Positions 7,256 to 14,224 of a stretch of DNA of 14,542 nt are shown here, piece after piece; positions within the stretch are counted from its first letter, which is position 1; the number at the start of each line of letters is the position of its first letter. The translations under genes were made by a program, and so were the position numbers. The notes beneath the pieces were generated by a model. That model was given only the letters and a program-made list of their open reading frames with translations. It was not told the origin of the DNA and did not search any database. The DNA is from an uncultured Actinomycetes bacterium (GTDB lineage: Bacteria > Actinomycetota > Actinomycetes > Nanopelagicales > Nanopelagicaceae), in contig CAITFY010000050.1 of assembly GCA_903891755.1 (NCBI GenBank), forward strand, positions 1 through 14,542, written 5' to 3'.

Positions 7256-7283
7256 AAAAATAGACCCGCCAAATATGGCGAGT
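7256..7283 (-). terminator. Intrinsic terminator or attenuator before infC
   Basis: On the minus strand ACTCGCCA (7283-7276), loop TATT, and TGGCGGGT (7271-7264) pair over 8 bp with one G-U. CTATTTTTG follows (7263-7255), giving the stem plus U-tract of a rho-independent terminator. It lies 105 nt after the fabI stop and 49 nt before the infC start. It could end the fabG-fabI transcript, or act as an attenuator in an infC leader, as L20 does in Bacillus subtilis. Confidence 0.62.
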
Positions 7284-7292
7284 AAGTTCTTG

Positions 7293-7317
7293 ACCAATCA
7301 GCCGAAGCCGATGAGGT
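7293..7317 (-). other. Hairpin with UUCG tetraloop between fabI and infC
   Basis: The minus strand reads ATCGGC-TTCG-GCTGAT, a 6-bp stem with one G-U closed by a very stable C(UUCG)G tetraloop. An outer ACC/GGT helix across a small internal loop extends it. No U-tract follows. It may be a transcript 3'-end structure for fabG-fabI or part of an infC leader RNA. Its role is unknown. Confidence 0.5.
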
Positions 7318-7387
7318 GGGAGCGACAAACTCCACTTGATGAGTCATAGGGTACCGCGAGGGGTAGGGAAAGCTGAAATCGGTGGAA

Positions 7388-8158
7388 TTAACCCCCGATA
7401 GCGTGAACTCCCCCATCGACGTGGATGATCTCGCCGGTTGTCTTTGGGAACCAATCTGAGAGCAGGGCTACGGCGCCACGGGCCGCAGGTTCTGGATCTG
7501 CAAAATCCCAGGCCAGAGGCGAGCGAGTGTTCCAGACATTCTCGAACTCTTCGAAACCAGGGATGGACTTTGCTGCGATTGTAGCCAGTGGCCCTGCAGC
7601 GATGAGGTTGACCCTAATATTTTCGGCGCCTAGATCGCGGGCGAGGTAGCGGTTGCACGATTCCAAGCCTGCCTTGGCGATGCCCATCCAGTCATACTTT
7701 GGCCAGGCAACGGTTGCATCAAAGGTTAGACCTACGATGCTGGCACCAGAAGCTGGGTAGAGCTCACGGACTGCGATAGCCAGAGACTTGTAGGAGAAGG
7801 TCGAGGTATGAAGTGCGATCGCCACATCTTCCCACTCGGTATTGAGGAAGTTACCGCCCAGCGCTGCCTGAGGCGCAAATCCAATTGAATGAACCACTCC
7901 ATCTAGATGAGGGACGTGCTTCTTCACTTCTGCTGCCAAACCGGCCAAATGCTCTGGGTTGGTTACATCGAGTTCTATGACGGGAGCTGGATGCGGGAGT
8001 CGGCCAGCAATTCTGGTTGTCAGACTCAGTCCGCGGCCAAAACCGGTAAGGACGACGTTGGCGCCTTCTTCTTGGGCTAACTTGGCGATATGGAATGCGA
8101 TTGACCCATCGGTCAGCACTCCTGTTACCAAGATGTTCTTGCCTGTAAGTAGTGCCAT
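7388..8158 (-). CDS. fabI: Enoyl-ACP reductase FabI (InhA-like)
   Basis: Carries out the last reduction of each fatty acid elongation cycle, trans-2-enoyl-ACP to acyl-ACP with NAD(P)H. The 256 aa protein is an atypical short-chain dehydrogenase. It has the divergent nucleotide motif GVLTDGSIAFHIA (13-25), VVHSIGFAPQ (88-97), and the catalytic pair Y155 and K162 in the YX6K arrangement (KYDWMGIAKAGLES), which separates FabI from FabG. F146 in GLTFD matches the InhA F149 position, and the end TTGEIIHVDGG is typical. It resembles mycobacterial InhA throughout, but lacks the longer substrate loop seen there (about 195-210), suggesting ordinary chain lengths; that point is inference. The ATG overlaps the fabG stop in TAATG, so translation is coupled. 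Confidence 0.95.
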   Translation of the reverse strand: MALLTGKNILVTGVLTDGSIAFHIAKLAQEEGANVVLTGFGRGLSLTTRIAGRLPHPAPVIELDVTNPEHLAGLAAEVKKHVPHLDGVVHSIGFAPQAALGGNFLNTEWEDVAIALHTSTFSYKSLAIAVRELYPASGASIVGLTFDATVAWPKYDWMGIAKAGLESCNRYLARDLGAENIRVNLIAAGPLATIAAKSIPGFEEFENVWNTRSPLAWDFADPEPAARGAVALLSDWFPKTTGEIIHVDGGVHAIGG

Positions 8159-8880
8159 TAGTGACCCATCCCCATTCCTCCGTCGACCGGAATTACTGCT
8201 CCTGTGATGTAACCCGCTTCTGGTGAAGCGATAAATTTAACGACTCCCGCGACCTCTTCCGGCGAGCAGAAACGTCCGAGTGGAATAGCCCCAATATATT
8301 TTTCACGCAGAGTATCGCTGAGTTCTGCCGTCATATCTGTCTCAACAAAGCCAGGCGCGATGACGTTAAAGGTTAAACCGCGTGAACCATATTCGCGGGC
8401 CAGGGCGCGAGCCATACCAACTAACCCGCTCTTCGTTGCAGCGTAATTGGCCTGACCAGCAGAACCCATGAGTCCAACCACAGAACCGATCAAAATCACT
8501 CGACCCGAGCGCTTTTTCACCATAGGAGATATGGCTCTTTGCACTGTTCTAAAAGTTCCAGTGAGGTTGGTTTCAACTACGGAGGTGAAATCTTCATCGC
8601 TCATTCTCATGGTCAATCCATCGCGGGTGATACCTGCATTTGCTATGAGGACGTCCACTGGTCCGTACAGAGATTCAATTTCTGCAAAGGCAGCTTTCAC
8701 GCTCTCAGGATCCGTCACATCCATTTGAACGCCAACCAGCCCTTCAGGGGCTCCGCCAGATCTGTAAGAGACGATAACGAGGTTGCCTTCAGTGGCAAAG
8801 CTTCTCGCTATTGAGAGACCAATGCCGCGATTTCCGCCGGTGACAAAGACAATTCTTGGACCTTGCGGCGATGAAGTCAT
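8158..8880 (-). CDS. fabG: 3-oxoacyl-ACP reductase FabG
   Basis: NADPH-dependent reduction of beta-ketoacyl-ACP, the first reductive step of fatty acid elongation. The 240 aa classical short-chain dehydrogenase shows TGGNRGIG (14-21) for the cofactor, NAG (81-83), N105, and the triad S133, Y146, K150 (IGSVVGLMGSAGQANYAATK). It ends in TGAVIPVDGGMGMGH. The start at 8880 is an ATG without a Shine-Dalgarno sequence, and TAATCT stands 6 nt upstream, so a leaderless transcript is likely. The gene is followed directly by fabI, a pairing known from mycobacteria (fabG1-inhA) and Streptomyces. Pairing with FabI argues for a role in fatty acid synthesis rather than another short-chain dehydrogenase function. 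Confidence 0.95.
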   Translation of the reverse strand: MTSSPQGPRIVFVTGGNRGIGLSIARSFATEGNLVIVSYRSGGAPEGLVGVQMDVTDPESVKAAFAEIESLYGPVDVLIANAGITRDGLTMRMSDEDFTSVVETNLTGTFRTVQRAISPMVKKRSGRVILIGSVVGLMGSAGQANYAATKSGLVGMARALAREYGSRGLTFNVIAPGFVETDMTAELSDTLREKYIGAIPLGRFCSPEEVAGVVKFIASPEAGYITGAVIPVDGGMGMGH

Positions 8881-8886
8881 GGGAGC

Positions 8887-8915
8887 AGATTAACCACTAC
8901 TCACGCGTAGTTAAA
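8887..8915 (-). promoter_or_regulatory. Predicted leaderless promoter of fabG-fabI
   Basis: TTTAAC (8915-8910), 17 nt, TAATCT (8892-8887), then GCTCCC and the ATG at 8880. The geometry is identical to argC. An imperfect dyad at 8890-8914 (ACTAC and GTAGT around TCACGC, with flanking TTAA on both sides) fills the spacer, a likely place for a regulator to bind. Confidence 0.6.
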
Positions 8916-8940
8916 AGAGGCGCGAACTCGCGAGGGGATT

Positions 8941-8946
8941 TAGGCT
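8941..8946 (+). promoter_or_regulatory. Possible -10 element of the DUF3099 gene
   Basis: TAGGCT is followed by six bases (TGCCAC) and the ATG at 8953, the same spacing as argC and fabG. No convincing -35 lies 16-18 nt upstream, and no Shine-Dalgarno sequence stands close to the ATG. The preceding bases include a perfect 8-bp palindrome CTCGCGAG (8927-8934). Confidence 0.42.
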
Positions 8947-8952
8947 TGCCAC

Positions 8953-9252
8953 ATGAGCGCACGCAACGATGGAAAGAAGAAGAATCCATCTCCCATAGTC
9001 ATAACCAGCGCTCAAGATGCTCTTTCAGTTGAACAGCGCGGCAGACAGCGCAGATACTTCATTTCGATGATGGTCAGAACCGGATGTTTTATATCCACCA
9101 TTTTTCTGCCAAATCCATATCGCTGGGTAGCAATGGCTGGAGCAGTATTCCTGCCCTATATCGCGGTCGTAATCGCAAATGCTGGCCGAGAGACAATCAC
9201 TGGCAAGACTGCCATCATGAGAAATCAGCAGCTTCAAATCACCGACAATTAA
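8953..9252 (+). CDS. DUF3099 small membrane protein
   Basis: The only plus-strand gene. The 99 aa product has a basic soluble N-terminus and the DUF3099 hallmark region, SAQDALSVEQRGRQRRYFIS at 19-38. Two hydrophobic segments follow, about 36-53 and 57-76 (WVAMAGAVFLPYIAVVIANA). NAGRE (75-79) after the second helix is another conserved element of this actinobacterial family. The function of the family is unknown; I infer an inner-membrane protein with two membrane helices. It is divergent from fabG across 72 bp and convergent with the ABC exporter, whose stop is 6 nt away, so there is no separate terminator between them. The start at 8953 is supported by the -10 element 6 nt upstream. Confidence 0.85.
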   Translation: MSARNDGKKKNPSPIVITSAQDALSVEQRGRQRRYFISMMVRTGCFISTIFLPNPYRWVAMAGAVFLPYIAVVIANAGRETITGKTAIMRNQQLQITDN

Positions 9253-9258
9253 AGGTAA

Positions 9259-11130
9259 TTAAGCGGTACCCAATACCTGACGTTGATAGAGATCAAAGTA
9301 GAGACCACCACGGGAAACCAATTCTTCGTGGGTTCCGCGCTCCACAATGCGACCCGCCTCCAAGACCAATATTTGATCCGCCTTTTGAACGGTTGATAAT
9401 CGGTGAGCAATAACAATGCTCGTTCTTCCCTCTAGCGCCACCTCGAGCGCCTCTTGAACCAAGGCCTCATTCTCCGAGTCCAGATGAGCAGTAGCCTCAT
9501 CTAAAATAACAATACTTGGAGCTTTAAGTAGAAGTCGAGCAATAGCTAATCGTTGTTTCTCTCCCCCACTCAAACGGTGACCTCGTTCGCCAACAACGGT
9601 ATCTAAACCATTTGGGAGCGATCCAATAAAGTTCCAAATCTGAGCCGCTCTACACGCCGCTTCAATCTCCTCTAACGTTGCATCTGATTTTGCATAACGA
9701 AGGTTCGCATCAATGGTGTCATGGAACATATGTGAATCCTGAGTAACTACTCCTATTTCGTGTCGCAGCGATGCGAGGGTGAGATCGCGAAGATCCTCAC
9801 CAGCAATCTTGATGCTGCCCTTTGTAACATCGTAAAGTCTTGGAACTAATCCAGAGATAGTGCTCTTTCCCGCTCCTGATGGACCAACAATTGCAGTGAA
9901 AGATCCCGGTTCGCAGAAGAATGAAACATCTTCCAGTACTACTCCCGAGTCAACCATCTCTGCCTTCGCTGCTAACTCCAGAGATGCGAGAGAAATTTCA
10001 GTTGACTTTGGGTACGAGAATTGAACATGATCAAATTCAATCGAGGGACGCGCAACCGTGATTGCTCTCGCCCCTTCCCTATCTCGAACCATTGGTTCCA
10101 AATCTAAAACTTCAAAGACTCTTTCAAAAGAGACCAGCGCTGTCATCACATCTACTCGAACATTCGATAAGGAAGTGAGCGGTCCATATAATCGTGCGAG
10201 CAGTGTCGTGATAGCCAGTAGCGATCCAACGGTTATCGCTCCAGAGATTGCGAGATGGCCACCTATGCCATACGCCAAAGCTGTTGCCAGGGCCGCAATT
10301 GTCGTGATCGCCATAAAGAAGATGCGGTTGAGCATCGCGGTGTGAATTCCAATATCGGCAACTCTTCGAGCCTTGGCTCGAAAACCTTCTCGCTCCTTTG
10401 CTGGCTCACCATAAAGTGAAACCAGCAACGCTCCAGAGACGTTAAAGCGCTCTGTCATCGTCGAAGCCATCTCTGCATTTAAGTTAAATGAGGCGAGAGT
10501 GAGGCTCTGGATCTTCTTGCCAACCCATTTAGTCGGAATCAGGAAGAGCGGAAGAAGAAAGAGTGATGCCAGGGTAATTTGCCATGACAAGGTGGCCATC
10601 GCAGCCGCTACAAGAGTCAAGGTCAAGATATTGCTAAGAACTCCAGAGAGGGTATTTGTAAAGGCATTTTGCGCACCGATGACATCAGAATTGATGCGCG
10701 AGATCAGCGCGCCGGTCTGTGTACGCGTGAAGAAAGCAATCGACTGCTTCTGAATATGTGTGAAAACTTGAGTTCGCATCTCATAAATCAATCCCTCGCC
10801 AATACGGGAGGAGAACCATCGAGAGACGAGACTGACCGAGGTATCTGCGATAGCGATGATGCCAACAATTAAGGCCATCTGTGTGACGACGCCACCATTA
10901 TGCGGAATAACTCCTTTATCAATCAACTTCTTGAGCAGTAGCGGTGAAGCGACCGTTAATAACGAGTCCGCAATAATCATGACCAGAAATATGAGCAGAT
11001 AGAGCTTGAATGGTTTTGCAAAACTCCAAATTCGCCTCACCGTTCCCGGTTTCAGTCGCATATCTTTGACCGCAGGATCGCGCGTTAAAGAGCGCATAGC
11101 GGAGTGAGCGCCCACGGAGTTCATTGACAT
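9259..11130 (-). CDS. ABC exporter, fused membrane and ATPase domains
   Basis: A half-transporter of 623 aa expected to work as a homodimer in the cytoplasmic membrane; the substrate cannot be told. The type I exporter membrane domain has about six helices (roughly 43-63, 83-103, 162-182, 184-200, 268-290, 297-312). The ATPase domain has A-loop FSYP (371-374), Walker A GPSGAGKST (416-424), Q464, signature LSGGE (520-524), Walker B VILDEAT (541-547) and H-loop H576. About 20 extra residues, starting SLASLE (380-385), lie between the A-loop and the next strand; I recall this insert from actinobacterial relatives. The ATG at 11130 follows AAGGA by 6 nt, and that site lies in a small hairpin (11134-11147). 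A second in-frame ATG at 11124 is possible. It follows the sufT-like gene by 19 nt, probably in one operon. Confidence 0.9.
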   Translation of the reverse strand: MSMNSVGAHSAMRSLTRDPAVKDMRLKPGTVRRIWSFAKPFKLYLLIFLVMIIADSLLTVASPLLLKKLIDKGVIPHNGGVVTQMALIVGIIAIADTSVSLVSRWFSSRIGEGLIYEMRTQVFTHIQKQSIAFFTRTQTGALISRINSDVIGAQNAFTNTLSGVLSNILTLTLVAAAMATLSWQITLASLFLLPLFLIPTKWVGKKIQSLTLASFNLNAEMASTMTERFNVSGALLVSLYGEPAKEREGFRAKARRVADIGIHTAMLNRIFFMAITTIAALATALAYGIGGHLAISGAITVGSLLAITTLLARLYGPLTSLSNVRVDVMTALVSFERVFEVLDLEPMVRDREGARAITVARPSIEFDHVQFSYPKSTEISLASLELAAKAEMVDSGVVLEDVSFFCEPGSFTAIVGPSGAGKSTISGLVPRLYDVTKGSIKIAGEDLRDLTLASLRHEIGVVTQDSHMFHDTIDANLRYAKSDATLEEIEAACRAAQIWNFIGSLPNGLDTVVGERGHRLSGGEKQRLAIARLLLKAPSIVILDEATAHLDSENEALVQEALEVALEGRTSIVIAHRLSTVQKADQILVLEAGRIVERGTHEELVSRGGLYFDLYQRQVLGTA

Positions 11131-11133
11131 AGG

Positions 11134-11147
11134 TGTTCCTTAAAGAA
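11134..11147 (-). promoter_or_regulatory. Hairpin enclosing the exporter ribosome binding site
   Basis: The minus strand reads GTTCTTTAAGGAAC: GTTCT pairs with GGAAC (one G-U) around TTAA, hiding AAGGA. It fills most of the 19-nt gap after the sufT-like gene and could lower exporter translation relative to the suf genes. The stem is short and weak. Confidence 0.35.
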
Positions 11148-11149
11148 CG

Positions 11150-11473
11150 TTAGACAGTAAAGCCGATAGCGCGAAGTTGTTCGCGTCCATCATCAGTGAT
11201 CTTGTTTGGACCCCAAGGCGGCATCCATACCCAGTTGATCTGAACATCAGAGGTGATGTCGGCCAGGACTTGACGAGCTTGATCCTCAATTACATCCTGC
11301 AGCGGGCAGGCTGCCGACGTCAGGGTCATATCTAAAACCGCGACATTCGATTCATTAACGCTCATCTCATAGACCAACCCAAGGTCAACGACATTTATTC
11401 CAAGTTCGGGATCGATAACATCCTTTAACGCCTCTGTAACTTCATCCAGAGTAGCCAGTTGTTGTTCGCTCAT
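11150..11473 (-). CDS. sufT: MIP18/DUF59 Fe-S assembly factor, SufT-like
   Basis: A 107 aa protein of the MIP18/PaaD-like family that helps mature Fe-S proteins. Family marks are IDPELGINVVDLGLVYEM (20-37) and the conserved cysteine C56 in SAACPLQD. The end WVWMPPWGPNKITDDGREQL (81-100) matches actinobacterial SufT-like proteins. The ATG at 11473 overlaps the sufU stop by 4 nt (ATGA). Its position as the last gene of the Fe-S cassette supports a role in cluster carriage or delivery. PaaD of phenylacetate degradation shares the fold, but no paa genes are nearby. Confidence 0.9.
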   Translation of the reverse strand: MSEQQLATLDEVTEALKDVIDPELGINVVDLGLVYEMSVNESNVAVLDMTLTSAACPLQDVIEDQARQVLADITSDVQINWVWMPPWGPNKITDDGREQLRAIGFTV

Positions 11474-11907
11474 AGTTCTGCTCCATTCTGAATTGCTGCG
11501 TCTTTAAATGCCATCCAACTCAACAGCGCACACTTTACCCGCGCCGGAAATTTCGAAACACCAGCGAGAGCAATGGCATCCTCGAGGATCTCCTCATCCC
11601 CGCTGATAGTTCCCTTACTCTGCATCAACTCGGTAAATTCCTGCAGAACGACTCGAGCACTCTCAACAGATTTTCCGCTTACAAGATCGCTCATGATTGA
11701 GGCGCTAGCCTGTGAAATCGAGCAACCAACGCCATCCCAAATGAGATCTTCAACCTTTCCATTTTTGATAGCGAGGCTAAGTGTAATTTCATCACCACAA
11801 TTGGGATTAACGTGATGGACTTGTAACTCCCCCACTGGCAATCCTTTATGGTGAGGTTTCTTATAGTGATCGAGGATTACCTCTTGATAGAGCGAATCAA
11901 GTTCCAT
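11470..11907 (-). CDS. sufU: SufU sulfur-transfer protein
   Basis: SufU accepts persulfide sulfur from SufS and passes it to the SufBCD scaffold. The 145 aa IscU-like fold has the zinc ligands expected by comparison with B. subtilis SufU: C37 and D39 in NPNCGDE, C62 in DGVGCSISQAS, and C126 in VKCALLSW. The extra segment between the second and third cysteines (about 80-105) separates SufU from IscU. The ATG at 11907 shares its A with the TGA of sufS (TGATG), so the enzyme and its partner are made together. The downstream gene overlaps by 4 nt. Confidence 0.95.
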   Translation of the reverse strand: MELDSLYQEVILDHYKKPHHKGLPVGELQVHHVNPNCGDEITLSLAIKNGKVEDLIWDGVGCSISQASASIMSDLVSGKSVESARVVLQEFTELMQSKGTISGDEEILEDAIALAGVSKFPARVKCALLSWMAFKDAAIQNGAEL

Positions 11908-13157
11908 CAGCGGTTACCAAAGTAATCTCGTGCGCCAGCCACAGATTCCAGAAAGACTTCCACATCAGATTCATCGTTGTAGAGGTAGAAGGAAGCACGT
12001 GTGGTTCCGGTTAAACCTAATTTGCGAATGAGCGGCCATGCACAGTGATGCCCGGTGCGAACGGCGACTCCATATTGATCCATCACCTGTCCAATGTCAT
12101 GGGGATGCAAACCAGCGATCGTGAATGAGATAACTCCCCCACGATTTTCCAATCCCTGAGGACCGATAACTTTCACTCCATCAATCTCTTTCAGCCCCTT
12201 GAGAGCCAAGTTGGTGAGATGTAATTCCCACTGGTGAATCTTGGAAAGCCCCACAACATCTAGATAATCCAGTGCCGCTGCTAAGCCAACTGCCTGCGCC
12301 ATATTCGGTACACCTGCTTCAAATCGCTTTGGAGCTTCCGCCCATGTGGAATCAGTCATGGTGACGGTCTCAATCATTGAACCGCCATACAAAAATGGCT
12401 CCATCTGGGAGAGAAGTTCCTGCCGCCCCCAAAGAACGCCGATACCTGTTGGACCAAGCGCCTTGTGGCCGGAGAAGACCAAGAAGTCCACGTCAAGAGC
12501 TTGAACGTTGACCGGTTGGTGCGGAACGGATTGGCAGCCATCTAAAACAAAGAGCGCACCTACAGCATGAGCTGCGGCAATAATCGGAGCAATATCTGGA
12601 ACTGATCCCAGAACATTAGATTGATGGGTGATAGCAACAACCTTGCACTTTGAAGTAATAATCTGATCAATTTTTGAGAGATTAAGTGATCCATCTTCAT
12701 TCATCTCAAACCATTTCAAAACTGCGCCAGTGCGTTTTGCTAACTCCTGCCAGGGAATGAGATTGGCATGATGCTCCAGCTCTGAAACAACGATTTCATC
12801 GCCTTCGCTAACTTGCAAAGAGCCAGTCGTGCGTTCAAGAGAGACCGCTAAGAGATTGAGGCTTTCAGTTGCGCTCTTGGTAAAGACAATCTCATGGGAT
12901 TGCGCGCCAATAAATTGGGCCACCCGGTCTCGTGCACCCTCAAAAGCTTCGCTTGCTCGCTCAGCAAGGAGATAGCTTCCGCGATGTACCGCAGCGTTAT
13001 TGGTGGAGTAGAAATTTCTCTCGGCATCCATCACCTGGATTGGTTTCTGGCTCGTCGCACCGCTATCTAGAAAGACTAAACGCTTTCCACCACGCATCTC
13101 CTGAGAGAAAATGGGAAAGTCGCGCTTAATCGCGGCAACATCGAGAATTGAATTCAT
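11907..13157 (-). CDS. sufS: Cysteine desulfurase SufS
   Basis: A pyridoxal-phosphate enzyme that converts cysteine to alanine and leaves a persulfide for Fe-S assembly. The 416 aa length is normal for group II desulfurases. Key residues are the H129-H130 stacking region in SELEHHANLIPW, D206 and Q209 in VLDGCQS, the Schiff-base lysine K232 in FSGHKALGPTG, and the catalytic cysteine C372 in RTGHHCAWPL. The short loop before C372 marks the SufS class that needs a partner, here SufU. The start at 13157 is 2 nt after the sufC stop, and the 3' end shares one base with the start of sufU. Confidence 0.97.
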   Translation of the reverse strand: MNSILDVAAIKRDFPIFSQEMRGGKRLVFLDSGATSQKPIQVMDAERNFYSTNNAAVHRGSYLLAERASEAFEGARDRVAQFIGAQSHEIVFTKSATESLNLLAVSLERTTGSLQVSEGDEIVVSELEHHANLIPWQELAKRTGAVLKWFEMNEDGSLNLSKIDQIITSKCKVVAITHQSNVLGSVPDIAPIIAAAHAVGALFVLDGCQSVPHQPVNVQALDVDFLVFSGHKALGPTGIGVLWGRQELLSQMEPFLYGGSMIETVTMTDSTWAEAPKRFEAGVPNMAQAVGLAAALDYLDVVGLSKIHQWELHLTNLALKGLKEIDGVKVIGPQGLENRGGVISFTIAGLHPHDIGQVMDQYGVAVRTGHHCAWPLIRKLGLTGTTRASFYLYNDESDVEVFLESVAGARDYFGNR

Positions 13158-13159
13158 TA

Positions 13160-13912
13160 TTAAGCGGTTACGTACTCCGCATATCCATTTTCTTCAAGCT
13201 TGGTGGCTAGCTCTGGTCCACCCTCTTCAACGATGCGTCCACCTGCAAATACATGCACGAAATCTGGCTTGATGTAGCGAAGGATGCGGGTGTAGTGAGT
13301 GATAAGCATAATTCCGAGATTTTGATTCTCCTTCACGCGGTTAACACCTTCGGAGACGATTCGTAGAGCATCGACGTCGAGGCCTGAATCGGTTTCATCG
13401 AGAATTGCAATGACTGGCTTGAGAAGTTCCATCTGCAAAATCTCATGGCGCTTCTTCTCTCCACCAGAGAAGCCTTCATTAACATTTCGCTCAGAGAATG
13501 CCGGATCCATGGAGAGAGCTGACATCGCTTCCTTAACTTCTCCGACCCAAGTACGAACCTTTGGAGCCTCGCCACGCACTGCTGTAACTGCTGTACGCAA
13601 GAAGTTAGAGACTGAAACTCCTGGAACCTCGACTGGATATTGCATGGCTAGGAATAAACCAGCTTTTGCGCGCTCATCAACAGTCATCTCGAGAACATCT
13701 TTGCCATCCAGAGTTACTGAACCAGAAGTGATGGTGTACTTAGGGTGACCAGCGATCGAGTATGCAAGAGTGGATTTTCCGGAACCATTTGGCCCCATGA
13801 TTGCGTGTACTTCGCCTGAGTTAATCGTTAGATCAACACCGCGAAGGATCTCCTTTGAGCCATCTTCGGTAATGACCGAAACATGAAGTCCCTTGATTTC
13901 TAGCGTGCTCAT
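13160..13912 (-). CDS. sufC: Fe-S assembly ATPase SufC
   Basis: A cytosolic ABC-type ATPase that binds SufB and SufD and drives cluster assembly on the scaffold. The 250 aa chain has Walker A GPNGSGKST (40-48), the Q-loop region AMQYPVEVPGVS (89-100), the SufC-type signature FSGGEKKRHEILQM (148-161), Walker B IAILDETDSGLD (168-179) and H-loop H206. There is no membrane domain. AGGAG in the end of the Rieske gene serves as Shine-Dalgarno, and the ATG at 13912 follows that gene's TAA without a gap. sufS follows after 2 nt. Confidence 0.97.
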   Translation of the reverse strand: MSTLEIKGLHVSVITEDGSKEILRGVDLTINSGEVHAIMGPNGSGKSTLAYSIAGHPKYTITSGSVTLDGKDVLEMTVDERAKAGLFLAMQYPVEVPGVSVSNFLRTAVTAVRGEAPKVRTWVGEVKEAMSALSMDPAFSERNVNEGFSGGEKKRHEILQMELLKPVIAILDETDSGLDVDALRIVSEGVNRVKENQNLGIMLITHYTRILRYIKPDFVHVFAGGRIVEEGGPELATKLEENGYAEYVTA

Positions 13913-14224
13913 TTAGTTCTCCTTCGTCTTTTGGCTAATAAATACTTCATCCCCAACACGTTCTACGTGGAAGGTTTCAACAGCTTCCGTGGCGGGCAGT
14001 GTGAGTGCCTCCCCAGTTCTTAAATCAAAATCAGCGCCATGTAACCAGCACTCAATCTTGTAATCCTTGATCTCTCCATCGCTTAGTTCAGCGTAGGAAT
14101 GCGTACAGATATTTGAGATGGCGAAAACTTCATCTCCAACTCGAGCCACGCATGCCGGCTTACCATCTACATCAACAGCAACCGGACGGCCCGCAACCAA
14201 CTCACTAAATTGAAGAGTTGTCAT
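13913..14224 (-). CDS. Rieske-type [2Fe-2S] ferredoxin in suf operon
   Basis: A 103 aa small soluble ferredoxin. The cluster ligands are C40-T-H42 and C59-W-L-H62, the standard CxH...CxxH pair with 16 residues between. No membrane anchor or oxygenase domain is present, so it resembles the ferredoxin component of non-haem dioxygenase systems or NirD-like proteins. Actinobacterial suf clusters often carry such a gene between sufD and sufC; its role there is not settled, and electron supply during cluster assembly is a guess. The ATG overlaps the sufD stop by 4 nt (ATGA), and sufC begins directly after the stop, so it is a full member of the operon. Confidence 0.92.
   Translation of the reverse strand: MTTLQFSELVAGRPVAVDVDGKPACVARVGDEVFAISNICTHSYAELSDGEIKDYKIECWLHGADFDLRTGEALTLPATEAVETFHVERVGDEVFISQKTKEN

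Noticed and set aside
7270..7297. TTGGTC-N16-TATTTG as an infC promoter
   Set aside because: The supposed -10 is the loop and stem of the terminator hairpin at 7256-7283, so the terminator reading explains the bases better.
9253..9258. Bidirectional terminator between the convergent DUF3099 and exporter genes
   Set aside because: Only 6 nt separate the stops and I see no stem-loop with a U-tract there.
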